Part shown: in pieces, positions 32,513 through 40,973 of the stretch | Numbering within the stretch: position 1 is the stretch's first letter | Layout of the letters: every line of letters begins with the position of its first letter | Assembly (NCBI GenBank): GCA_965222445.1 | Contig: CBDCTY010000002.1 | Span: 1,178,001-1,242,000 of the forward strand | DNA: 64,000 nt | Reading direction: 5' to 3' | From: GCA-958296115 sp965222445 | GTDB lineage: Bacteria; Chloroflexota; Dehalococcoidia; Lucifugimonadales; CAJWER01 | Translations under genes and position numbers: made by a program | The notes under the pieces: generated by a model | What the model saw: only the letters and a program-made list of their open reading frames with translations | What the model was told of the DNA's origin: nothing | Database searches by the model: none

Positions 32513-33517
32513 CTACGGTATCCGGCGGAGAATGGTGTTGCGGGCCAGCAGCTCGAGCAGCATCAGCGCGATGGCGGGCCCCAGGAGCCACCCGGCCAGC
32601 TCCCTGTACTTGGTGTACTGCCGGACCTCGATCTGCGACTTCTCGAGCTGGTTGATCTCCTCGTACGTCTGCCTCAGACCCTCCGAGTCCTCGGCGCGGA
32701 AGTACCTGCCGTTCGTCGTCCTGGCGATCTCCTTCAGGGTCTCCTCGTCCAGGTCGCTCTGCTGCCGCACAATCCGGGTGCCAAACCGGGTGCGCTGGGG
32801 CACAGCCACCAGTCCGGGGCGTCCCGCCCCTATGGTGTATACCTTGATGTCCAGGGCCTTGACGGCAAGGGCCGCCGTGCCCGGATCGATGTGCCCGGTA
32901 TTGTTTGCGCCGTCCGTCAGCAGGATTATCACCTTACTCTCGGCTTCTGAGTCCTTGAGCATGTTCGCGGCGCTGGCGAGGCCGTGCCCGATTGCCGTCC
33001 CGTCGTCGATGCGCAGGTCGGTCGCGAGCTTTACTTCGTCCAGCAGGGTCTTGAAGAAGGCATGATCGATGGTCGGCGGACTCTGGATGAAGGACTCGCT
33101 GGCGAAGACGACCAGCCCCAGCCGGTCGTACGGGCGCTCTTCGACGAAGTCCGCGATGACCGTCTTGGCCGCCTCCAGGCGGTTCTTGGGCTCGAAGTCG
33201 AGGGACGACATGCTTCCCGATATGTCCAGCGCCAGGGCGATGTCCACGCCCTCGCCCTGGACCACCTCCCGCGCCTCCGTGGCCTGAGGCCTCGCCAGGG
33301 CCACGATAGCGAGCGCGATGGCGAGGAGCCTCACGGCTATCAGCACGGGCCGCAGGGTCAGCCGCCACGAGCGGCCCGCACTCACCGCCATGGACGTGTC
33401 GGCGTAGCGCATCCCAGCGGGCCGGGCCCACCGGCGGGACAGCCAGGGCAGGGCGGCGATCAGCGGCACGACGACGAGCAGCGCCAGCACCCACGGGGTT
33501 GCGAAGTGGAAGGTCAT
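32513..33517 (-). CDS. batA: BatA-like VWA-domain membrane protein
   Basis: 334 residues with the same plan as its neighbour: FATPWVLALLVVVPLIAALP, second helix LLAIALAIVALARPQATEAR, a VWA domain with MIDAS DISGS in DIALALDISGSMSSLDFEPK and VIILLTDGANNTGH, and a C-terminal helix (WLLGPAIALMLLELLARNTI). batA and batB are tandem paralogues. The ATG overlaps the upstream gene's stop (33514-33517). Confidence 0.92.
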   Translation of the reverse strand: MTFHFATPWVLALLVVVPLIAALPWLSRRWARPAGMRYADTSMAVSAGRSWRLTLRPVLIAVRLLAIALAIVALARPQATEAREVVQGEGVDIALALDISGSMSSLDFEPKNRLEAAKTVIADFVEERPYDRLGLVVFASESFIQSPPTIDHAFFKTLLDEVKLATDLRIDDGTAIGHGLASAANMLKDSEAESKVIILLTDGANNTGHIDPGTAALAVKALDIKVYTIGAGRPGLVAVPQRTRFGTRIVRQQSDLDEETLKEIARTTNGRYFRAEDSEGLRQTYEEINQLEKSQIEVRQYTKYRELAGWLLGPAIALMLLELLARNTILRRIP

Positions 33518-34548
33518 GCCCCAGCCTCCGCAAGCCGCCCTGCGCCCTCCGGCTCAGGCGGAGTCTCCGCAGGGCGGATCATCTCCAGTATCTCTCGGGC
33601 CCTTCCGACCATCAGGCCTGCCTCGTACTCGTCAGGTTCAAGCCCTGTGAACTTAACTATGTCGCAGTCCACGAAGAGCCACCGTATCTCCACCGCCCCC
33701 TCCGCCGGGATATCCGCCTCGCGCACCTCGGCCTGTATCTCGGAGGTCGTCCGGTCCAGGGCCGGAATTCCGAACTCGCCTTCGAGGTACGTCCTGATCA
33801 CGTCGGCGACCAGCGTGTAGTGCTCCTTGAAGCGCCCGGCCGCCGGGAGGCCGAGCCCCTCGATTCGGTCGAGCTCGGCAAGCGCGGCGTCGTAGGGACT
33901 GATTATCACTGGCTCGGGAATCCGCGGCCGCAGCAGCATGAACAGACCCCAGCCAGCCAGTCCAATGAGGGCTAGGGCTCCGACTATCCACGGCCAGCTC
34001 GAGGGGGCCGCCAGATCATCGAAATCCAGCAGCGGCCCGGTCATCTCCGCCTGGGGCCGGATGTCCAGCAGCTCCTCGTCGTCCTCGGCCAGCACGGGTA
34101 CCACGTCCAGTGTCAAGGTAGGCACTGGCTGGTCGAGGATGGTGCCCTCCGAGTCCACCACGGTAACGACGAGCGGAGGGATCTCGTGCTCGCCCGGGAC
34201 GAAGAGAGCGACTTCTATGGACTGGCTGGTCACGAGCCTGCCGCCTCTCTCTATCGTAGTCGCAGCGGACTGGGAGCGCACCTCGAACACCTCGTCCCAC
34301 TGCACGTCGAGCCGTGGGAATATGATCTGGCTCGTGGGCGGGTGGATGACGTTGAGGGTTATCGTTACAGGATGGCCTACGGTTAGCGGGACGCCTTCGT
34401 TGCGGCCAGACCAGTCTGGGGACATGGAGATGCACGATTCCCCCTCAGCGCACGCTGCCGCATCCTGGGCGTACACTGCTCCGCCAGCCGTCCAGAGGGC
34501 GGCGGCGAGCACTGCCGTCGCTGCCGCGATGAGTATGCGTCCCGTCAT
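33514..34548 (-). CDS. BatD-like/DUF4381-like exported membrane protein
   Basis: 344 residues: signal peptide (MTGRILIAAATAVLAAALWT, ending VYAQ), an immunoglobulin-like domain with the BatD-type sentence VGHPVTITLNVIHPPTSQII and LVTSQSIEVALFVPGEHEIP, a membrane helix (SWPWIVGALALIGLAGWGLF) and a cytoplasmic helical part (SPYDAALAELDRIEGLGLPA, FKEHYTLVADVIRTYLEGEF), the segment shared with DUF4381 proteins that accompany MoxR and BatA. It may substitute partly for the broken batD. It sits between the DUF58 gene and batA with a 4-bp overlap. Confidence 0.8.
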   Translation of the reverse strand: MTGRILIAAATAVLAAALWTAGGAVYAQDAAACAEGESCISMSPDWSGRNEGVPLTVGHPVTITLNVIHPPTSQIIFPRLDVQWDEVFEVRSQSAATTIERGGRLVTSQSIEVALFVPGEHEIPPLVVTVVDSEGTILDQPVPTLTLDVVPVLAEDDEELLDIRPQAEMTGPLLDFDDLAAPSSWPWIVGALALIGLAGWGLFMLLRPRIPEPVIISPYDAALAELDRIEGLGLPAAGRFKEHYTLVADVIRTYLEGEFGIPALDRTTSEIQAEVREADIPAEGAVEIRWLFVDCDIVKFTGLEPDEYEAGLMVGRAREILEMIRPAETPPEPEGAGRLAEAGA

Positions 34549-34555
34549 GCCGCGC

Positions 34556-35443
34556 TCACCGCGACAGCCTGCGCGACCGGGCCTTGAAGAAGGCGTTGAG
34601 GCCCGCCACGTAGTCTCTGTCGGTCATCACCTGTATCCGGTCGACGCTGAGGCCCGCGAAGAGCTGCTTCTTGGCCTCTTCGTGGCCGTCGACGCGGGCG
34701 CCGAAGGCCCTGCGCCACCGGGGGCTGCTCGTGTCCACCCAGCTCAGGATGCCCGTCTCGGCGTCCTCCAGGGCCACTAGCCCGACGCTGGGGATGCGGC
34801 GCTCCAGCGGGTCGCCCAGGTCCACGGCGACGACGTCGTGCCGCTGGTTCGTAGCCGCCAGCGACCGGCGGTAGCTCTCCGTGTCGAGCAGGAAGTCCGA
34901 GACGAGGAAGACTATGCCCTTGCGTTTCAGCACAAGATTGATCGTGTCCAGTGCCAGGCGGACGTCGGTGCCCCGGCCCTGCGGACGGAACACCAGCATC
35001 TCCCGGATGAGCCGCAGCACGTGGCGCCGGCCCTTGCGGGGAGGTATGAGGAGCTCGATCCGGTCCGTGAATATCAGGAGGCCCACCCTGTCGTTGTTGG
35101 TCGTCGCGGCGAAGGAGAGGACGGCCGTCAGCTCGGCCGCCAGGTCCCTCTTGAACCTGCCGGACGAGCCGAAATCGCCCGATCCGCTGGAGTCCACCAC
35201 GAGCATGACCGTCAGCTCGCGCTCCTCGTGGTAGCGCCTCACATACGGAGTGCCCATCCTGGCGGTGACGTTCCAGTCGATACTCCGCACCTCGTCGCCG
35301 GGCGAGTAGAGGCGCACCTCGTTGAACTCCATCCCCTGGCCCTTGAAGATGGAGTGGTAGTCTCCCGCAAAGGTGTCCTGGACCAGGTGGCGGGTGCTGA
35401 TCTCTATCTGCCGTATCTTGCGGAGCAGCTCCGGTGTCAGCAT
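34556..35443 (-). CDS. DUF58 domain protein of the MoxR/Bat cluster
   Basis: 295 residues. DUF58 signature: FKGQGMEFNEVRLYSPGDEV, RSIDWNVTARMGTPYVRRYH and the VWA-like strand VMLVVDSSGSGDFGSSGRFK. It is cytoplasmic, lacking membrane helices. DUF58 proteins almost always lie next to MoxR ATPases, as here; they are thought to cooperate in assembling or modifying membrane or secreted complexes. 48 bp after moxR and 7 bp before the next gene. Confidence 0.93.
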   Translation of the reverse strand: MLTPELLRKIRQIEISTRHLVQDTFAGDYHSIFKGQGMEFNEVRLYSPGDEVRSIDWNVTARMGTPYVRRYHEERELTVMLVVDSSGSGDFGSSGRFKRDLAAELTAVLSFAATTNNDRVGLLIFTDRIELLIPPRKGRRHVLRLIREMLVFRPQGRGTDVRLALDTINLVLKRKGIVFLVSDFLLDTESYRRSLAATNQRHDVVAVDLGDPLERRIPSVGLVALEDAETGILSWVDTSSPRWRRAFGARVDGHEEAKKQLFAGLSVDRIQVMTDRDYVAGLNAFFKARSRRLSR

Positions 35444-35491
35444 CTCACGGCTATCTCATGCTCTATGTTCGGAAGCGCGGTCGGCACGGGC

Positions 35492-36484
35492 CTACGGCAC
35501 CTCGACGTGATCGAGAATCCGCTGGACGATGTCGTCGCTCGTGACCTCCTCGGCCTCCGCCTCGTAGGTCGTGATGACCCTGTGCCGGAGCACGTCGGGC
35601 GCAAGCTGCTTTATGTCCTCCGGCGTGACGTAGCCGCGGCCCTTGACGAAGGCGTGGGCCCGGGCAGCCTCGACCATGAATATGCTCGCGCGGGGCGAGG
35701 CCCCGTAGGCAATGAGCTGCGGCAGGTCTCCGAGCGCTTCCCCGGTCGGGCGGCGCGTTGCGGCAACTATGTCGAGGACGTACTCCTTGATCTTGTCGTC
35801 CACGTATATCCGGCGCACCATCTTCCTGGCCCGCACTATCTGTTCGGGCGTAATGACGGCGTGCACGTCGGCCCACTCTTCGCCGGTCACGCGGTCCACG
35901 ATGCTCCGCTCCTCCTCGCGCTTGGGGTAGTCGACCAACACCTTGAGCATGAACCGGTCGACCTGCGCCTCGGGCAGGGGGTAGGTGCCCTCCTGCTCGA
36001 TTGGGTTCTGGGTCGCCAGCACCAGGAACGGCTCGCCCAGCGGGAACGTCTCGCCGCCGATGGTAATCTGCCTCTCCTGCATGGCCTCCAGCAGGGCGCT
36101 CTGCACCTTTGCGGGGGCCCGGTTGATCTCGTCGGCGAGCACCAAGTTGGCGAATATAGGCCCCTTGTGCACGCTGAACTCGCTTGTCCTCGGATTGTAG
36201 ATCTGGGTGCCCAGCAGGTCCGCCGGCAGCAGGTCCGGCGTGAACTGGACGCGCGAGAACCGGGCCTCGATGGCCTCCGACACCGTCTTCACGAGCAGCG
36301 TCTTGGCCAGCCCGGGCACGCCCTCCAGCAGGATGTGGCCATTCGCCATAAGCGCGACGAGCACGCGGTCCACGAGGGCGTCCTGGCCGACTATGACCTT
36401 GCGAATCTCCGTCAGCAGGCCGCCGAGGAACGCCGCCCCCTCTTCGACCTCTTCGTTCATCTGCCGGACAGTTGCCAGTTCCAT
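35492..36484 (-). CDS. MoxR family AAA+ ATPase
   Basis: 330 residues: Walker A-type loop ILLEGVPGLAKTLLVKTVSE, the MoxR block FTPDLLPADLLGTQIYNPRT, Walker B LVLADEINRAPAKVQSALLE, sensor 1 LVLATQNPIEQEGTYPLPEA and the C-terminal AAA lid (VTPEDIKQLAPDVLRHR). It is the first gene of the minus-strand Bat operon and is presumed to remodel the VWA proteins encoded after it. Start ATG 36484. Confidence 0.95.
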   Translation of the reverse strand: MELATVRQMNEEVEEGAAFLGGLLTEIRKVIVGQDALVDRVLVALMANGHILLEGVPGLAKTLLVKTVSEAIEARFSRVQFTPDLLPADLLGTQIYNPRTSEFSVHKGPIFANLVLADEINRAPAKVQSALLEAMQERQITIGGETFPLGEPFLVLATQNPIEQEGTYPLPEAQVDRFMLKVLVDYPKREEERSIVDRVTGEEWADVHAVITPEQIVRARKMVRRIYVDDKIKEYVLDIVAATRRPTGEALGDLPQLIAYGASPRASIFMVEAARAHAFVKGRGYVTPEDIKQLAPDVLRHRVITTYEAEAEEVTSDDIVQRILDHVEVP

Positions 36485-36633
36485 CTAGCCTCTCCATGTT
36501 CAAGGCAAGCGTGCCCACGGCCCCACGGGGCCGCAGGCGCGCGCCTGATAGTCCAATTCTACGACACTCATTGGGTATAACGAACGACCTGCGCATCGCG
36601 TTAGGTCGATAGAATCTGCGAAACCGCTTTGGC

Positions 36634-36639
36634 TATAAT
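36634..36639 (+). promoter_or_regulatory. TATAAT -10 box upstream of the first FtsX permease
   Basis: A perfect TATAAT 79 bases before the start at 36718, in the divergent region between the Bat operon and the ABC cluster. No good -35 box at 16-18 bases. Confidence 0.4.
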
Positions 36640-36717
36640 GGCCGTACAGGTATCATACGGTTCTCATACAGGACCCCCACTGATGCAAGCGCCTCAGCCG
36701 TCGCGGCTTCGCCACTG

Positions 36718-39700
36718 ATGGACCAACCCAGCAAGCTCAGCCTCGTCGCCAAGTACGTTGCCGAGGACCGGCTGCTCCTGGCCAGCGTCTTCGCCGCCAT
36801 TCTCGTTGCGGTCACGCTGAGCGCAGGCGCACCGGTCTATCTCCGTTCGCTCGAACAGCTCGCATTCCAAACCTCGCTCAGGCGGCTGCCGGAGAAGGCC
36901 GTGCAGGTACACGTCCTGGCGCCCAACACCGTCCTGGCCGGCGCGGCCGTCACCGGGGCCGACGAGGCCTTGGGCGAGGCGATGAGGGGGACCATATCGG
37001 GGGCCTACGCTGGGCACGCGAAGTATCTCAGGGGCAGCCGTCAGCTTGTGGGCCATCCGGAGCACCCCATCCCCGACGAGGGCGTTGCGGGTCTCGACAT
37101 AACGCGCGGGTTCCTCCAGCACCTCTCGGACCTGGAGAGCCACGTCCGCATCCTGGAGGGACGGATGGCGACCGACTCGGTCGCCATGACGCCCGGCGGC
37201 CCCGAGCTGGAGGCGGTCGTGTCGGAGGATGTGGCCGACGGATTCGAGCTCCACATCGGCGACGTGATGAGGCTCAGGCCTTCCGTGGAGGCACAGAACG
37301 AGGTCCTGGTCCGCATCGTCGGAGTCATCGGGATCGGCGACCCCGACTCCGAGTACTGGCGATTCGCCAGCGTGTACATGGACACGCCGCCGCTGGAGCT
37401 GAACATACCCACGGGCCTGGAAGACGTCATCACCGAGGGCTTCGACATTCCAGAGGTCCACATGCTCCCCATGTTCGCGACCGAGCGGGCCATGATCGAG
37501 GCGGTCGCGGCCGCCTACCCAGGCTCGCTGGTGAAGCCCAACTGGTTCATCCTGCTGGACAAGGAGCGGATCGCCCGGTGGCCGGTGGCCGAGGCGGAGC
37601 GGCGGATGGCCGAGTTCCGCGACTCGATCATCTCCGCCATGCCCGGCTCCGCCGTGACCGCGTCCGGCGCGCAGAACCTCATAGACAAGCTCCGCCGCCG
37701 GAGCTTCCTTACGCAGGTGCCCATGCTCGTGCTCATGCTGCTGACGGTGATCACGGTGCTGTTCTTCATGGTGATGATGGTCTCGTACATCGTCAGCAGC
37801 AGGGAGCGTGACGCGTCGCTCCTGCGGACGCGCGGGGCCGGCATACTCGAGGTCCTGCGCCTCTACGCGCTGGAGGGCGCGGTGATGGTGGCCGCGGCGG
37901 TGGCCTCAGGCCCGTTCCTGGCCCTTGGCGCGGTGGCGCTGAGCGGCCGGCTGCCGTACTTCCAGGACATCACCCAGGGCAGCCTGCTGCCGGTCCGGCT
38001 CGACTACTGGCCCTTCGCCATGGCGGCGGGAGCGGGGCTCGTGTGCCTTGCGATCCTCGTGGGGCCGGGCACCGCGGGCGCCCGCATCGGCCTGCTCATC
38101 CACAAGCTGCGGTCATCCCGGCCGCCGACCGTGCCGTTCTTCCACAGGTACCACCTTGACGTAGCGCTGCTCGTTCTGGGAGGGCTGGTCTTCTGGGAGC
38201 TCGACGCGCGCGGGAACGTCGCCTCAGGCGGGCTGTTCGAGGCGGCCGAGATCAACGAGACGCTGCTAGCCGCCCCCGTGCTGCTCCTGATCGTCGTGGC
38301 GCTCCTGTTCATGAGGCTGTTCCCGCTCCTGATCAGGTACGTCAGCGGCGAATCGCCCGGCCTCGTGCACCTGCTGGCCTTCGTCTCCGCCGCGGCCCTG
38401 GCCGCGGGAGCGGCGGCACGGGGCATCTTTGGAGACGGCGGCGCGGACTGGCCCGTACACTCCTCCCTCGCGCTCCTGACCGGCCTGGCATACTGGGCGA
38501 CACTGCGCGCCGGCGGGTCCCCCACCAGGTTCCTGGGACTCGCGGCGCAGGTCGCCCCGGCCGCCGCGCTGCTCGCCCTGCGCCCGCCCGACGCAGCCGA
38601 CCCGCTGTCCGCGCCGACAATCGGCCTCGCTGCCCTCGTGCCGGCGCAGCTCCTGTTCGATCTCTTGCGGGTGGTCGTCCGGCGCATACCGGTATGGCTG
38701 TCCCTGGGCTTGGTCCGCATGGCGCGCAGCCCGCTCCAGTACTCCTGGCTCATCCTCCTCCTCGTCCTGGCGACCGGCCTGGCAATCTTCGCCACTACCG
38801 TGGGCGGGACGCTGGAGACCAGCCACAGGCACAGGGCGCTGTACGAGGCGGGCTCCGACCTTCGGGTGGCGGGCTTCACCAGCCACCGCGCCGGGGGCCT
38901 GCAGGGGCTGCTGGCCCGCTACCTGTCGACCCCAGGCATAGACAATATCGCGCTGGGATACCGTTCGACCGGCACGATCGGGCCCGTCCAATTCGAGCTG
39001 CTCGGCCTGGAGCCGGACAGGCTGGGCGGCGACATGCTCTGGTACCGCGGCGACTTCTCCGAGCAGCCCATCGATGGCGTGCTCGCACAGTTGGGCGCAG
39101 ACGAACGCCTGCCCCGGCTTACGCTGCCCGACGGGACGACGTCCATCGGCGCGTGGATCAAGCCCATCGCCCACCACCCGGAGGCGGTCCTCTGGGTGGC
39201 GGTACACGACTACGTGGCCTTCCCGTCGGCAGTCAAGCTGGGCCAGCCGACGGGGAATGACTGGCAGCTCATGACCGCCGAGATACCGGAGCACATCCGT
39301 GGGCCCGTTACCCTTCTGGCCTTCCAGATAGTCGAGCCGTCCTTCCTATACGGACTCGAAACCGCCGGCGCGCTGCTCGTGGACGACATCCACGCGACGG
39401 GAGCGGACGGCTCCTCGCACGTGATCGAGGACTTCGAGGGCGACCTGAAATGGACGCCTATCATCGCGGCGGACATCTCGTCGGACCGGTTCGCCATTAC
39501 AGCAGACGACGCCCGCGGCGGGCGGCAGTCCGGCGCGCTCGTCTTCGGAAGCGACACCGACCAGGGCTACCGCGGCTTCTACAGCAACCCCAACCCCGGC
39601 GCCATGCCCGTGGTCGCAAGCTCCGCCCTGCTGGAGGCGGCCGGGGCCGAGGTCGGCGGTAGGTTCGTCGCGAAGATCAGCGGCAGGCGGATGCCCGTCG

Positions 39701-40392
39701 TCATCACGGGCGCCGTCGACTACTTCCCCACGCTGGACCCCGACGGCGGGCGATTCCTGCTGACGGACATGGACAGCGTCCTCAGACATCTCAACGTGCT
39801 CGGCTCCGCCCACCGGTTCGAGCCCAACGAGCTGTTCGTGACGACTGCGGCCGGGTCGCATGAGGAGGTGCGCGCCGAGGTGGACGACATCGTGGGACGC
39901 GACGGCAATGTCGTCGACGGCGTCGCGGAGCTCGAGTCCCTACGGCTGGACCCGCTCGTCACGGCGGGCTGGCGGCCCATGGTGCTGCTGTCGCCGCCCG
40001 TCGCCGTGCTCGTCTCGGCCCTGGGCTACCTGGCCTACCTGCTGCTGCTGTCCAGGCGAAGCGGCAGCGAGATGGGCCTGCTCCGCACCATCGGCGTCTC
40101 CCGCGGCCAGCTGATGGGCCTGCTGGCCTTCGAGAACGTCTTGATCGCGGGCGTCGGCATCGGCCTGGGAAGCTGGGCAGGCTTCCAGGCCAGCGCCATG
40201 ATGGTGACGCCCCTCGTCGTGACCGAGACCGGCCGGGCCGTCGTACCGCCCTTCCACCTGCTCACCAACTGGGCCCTCATGGGCCCCACCTACGCGGCCC
40301 TCGCCCTCGTCCTCGCCGCCGCCCTCCTGATACTGGGCCGCAGCATGAGGCGCATCCACCTGGGCAGCATCACCCGCCTGGAGGCGAATTGA
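36718..40392 (+). CDS. Giant FtsX-type ABC transporter permease (1224 residues)
   Basis: Domain order: N-terminal membrane helix (LLLASVFAAILVAVTLSAGA), a large extracytoplasmic domain of ~300 residues, a first FtsX core (VPMLVLMLLTVITVLFFMVM then SSRERDASLLRTRGAGILEV), further helices, a second extracytoplasmic domain (~740-1050) and the second FtsX core near the C-terminus (AVLVSALGYLAYLLLLSRRS, SEMGLLRTIGVSRGQLMGLL). The two cores and two periplasmic-type domains are the plan of long FtsX permeases in Gram-positives and Chloroflexota. It would work with the ATPases at 44446 and 45392. Substrate unknown; lipoprotein or macrolide-type extrusion would be guesses. Confidence 0.88.
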   Translation: MDQPSKLSLVAKYVAEDRLLLASVFAAILVAVTLSAGAPVYLRSLEQLAFQTSLRRLPEKAVQVHVLAPNTVLAGAAVTGADEALGEAMRGTISGAYAGHAKYLRGSRQLVGHPEHPIPDEGVAGLDITRGFLQHLSDLESHVRILEGRMATDSVAMTPGGPELEAVVSEDVADGFELHIGDVMRLRPSVEAQNEVLVRIVGVIGIGDPDSEYWRFASVYMDTPPLELNIPTGLEDVITEGFDIPEVHMLPMFATERAMIEAVAAAYPGSLVKPNWFILLDKERIARWPVAEAERRMAEFRDSIISAMPGSAVTASGAQNLIDKLRRRSFLTQVPMLVLMLLTVITVLFFMVMMVSYIVSSRERDASLLRTRGAGILEVLRLYALEGAVMVAAAVASGPFLALGAVALSGRLPYFQDITQGSLLPVRLDYWPFAMAAGAGLVCLAILVGPGTAGARIGLLIHKLRSSRPPTVPFFHRYHLDVALLVLGGLVFWELDARGNVASGGLFEAAEINETLLAAPVLLLIVVALLFMRLFPLLIRYVSGESPGLVHLLAFVSAAALAAGAAARGIFGDGGADWPVHSSLALLTGLAYWATLRAGGSPTRFLGLAAQVAPAAALLALRPPDAADPLSAPTIGLAALVPAQLLFDLLRVVVRRIPVWLSLGLVRMARSPLQYSWLILLLVLATGLAIFATTVGGTLETSHRHRALYEAGSDLRVAGFTSHRAGGLQGLLARYLSTPGIDNIALGYRSTGTIGPVQFELLGLEPDRLGGDMLWYRGDFSEQPIDGVLAQLGADERLPRLTLPDGTTSIGAWIKPIAHHPEAVLWVAVHDYVAFPSAVKLGQPTGNDWQLMTAEIPEHIRGPVTLLAFQIVEPSFLYGLETAGALLVDDIHATGADGSSHVIEDFEGDLKWTPIIAADISSDRFAITADDARGGRQSGALVFGSDTDQGYRGFYSNPNPGAMPVVASSALLEAAGAEVGGRFVAKISGRRMPVVITGAVDYFPTLDPDGGRFLLTDMDSVLRHLNVLGSAHRFEPNELFVTTAAGSHEEVRAEVDDIVGRDGNVVDGVAELESLRLDPLVTAGWRPMVLLSPPVAVLVSALGYLAYLLLLSRRSGSEMGLLRTIGVSRGQLMGLLAFENVLIAGVGIGLGSWAGFQASAMMVTPLVVTETGRAVVPPFHLLTNWALMGPTYAALALVLAAALLILGRSMRRIHLGSITRLEAN

Positions 40393-40511
40393 CATTGTGC
40401 ATGTCCGGTGCAGGTCTAGGGATTGTGTTCCATAGACCAGGTAACCCTGAATGCTATCATGGCCTCTGTATCCCGAGTTGGGCCTAGAACCCAGGCAGAC
40501 GGACAACCCTC

Positions 40512-40709
40512 ATGCCGCCGAAGATACGCGAGTTGGTAGCTGAGCTTGAGCAGGCAGGATTCGTCAATCGAAGAGGGCGTGGCAGCCACCGGAACTTCGT
40601 ACATCCCAAGGTACCTAGGCCTATCACGATATCCGGCAGGCCGGGCGAGGACGCCAAGAATTATCAGGTTCGGGCCGTACGGGTCGCCATAGAGGAGTCC
40701 AGGAAATGA
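40512..40709 (+). CDS. hicA: HicA family mRNA interferase toxin
   Basis: 65 residues with the double-stranded RNA-binding-like HicA fold: MPPKIRELVAELEQAGFVNR, catalytic-region RRGRGSHRNFVHPK with the essential histidine, and ITISGRPGEDAKNYQVRAV. HicA cleaves mRNA until held by HicB. It overlaps hicB by 4 bp (ATGA). The module lies between two FtsX permease genes on the same strand. Confidence 0.93.
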   Translation: MPPKIRELVAELEQAGFVNRRGRGSHRNFVHPKVPRPITISGRPGEDAKNYQVRAVRVAIEESRK

Positions 40710-40948
40710 AGGACAGTGCAAGGTACGTCAAGCTCGTCGAATGGTCCGACGAGGACCAGTGTTACGTGGGAAGTGCGCCCGGGCTTATCTACGGCGGGTG
40801 CCACGGGCCTGACGAAAAGGAGGTCTTCGACGAGCTGTGCAGCATAGTCGAAGAGGTAATCTCGCTCTATAGGAGGGACAACAAGCCACTGCCTCCGCCC
40901 ACTTCAGGCCGCGACTACGCCAACAGGCTGCTGCAGGGCGTAGCGTAG
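40706..40948 (+). CDS. hicB: HicB family antitoxin
   Basis: 80 residues: YVKLVEWSDEDQCYVGSAPG and LIYGGCHGPDEKEVFDELCS form the partial RNase H-like HicB fold. No separate C-terminal DNA-binding domain is evident, so autoregulation may be limited. It follows hicA with an ATGA overlap and is 25 bp before the second FtsX gene. Confidence 0.9.
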   Translation: MKDSARYVKLVEWSDEDQCYVGSAPGLIYGGCHGPDEKEVFDELCSIVEEVISLYRRDNKPLPPPTSGRDYANRLLQGVA

Positions 40949-40973
40949 CGGTCCACTTCGACAGGCGCCAGGC

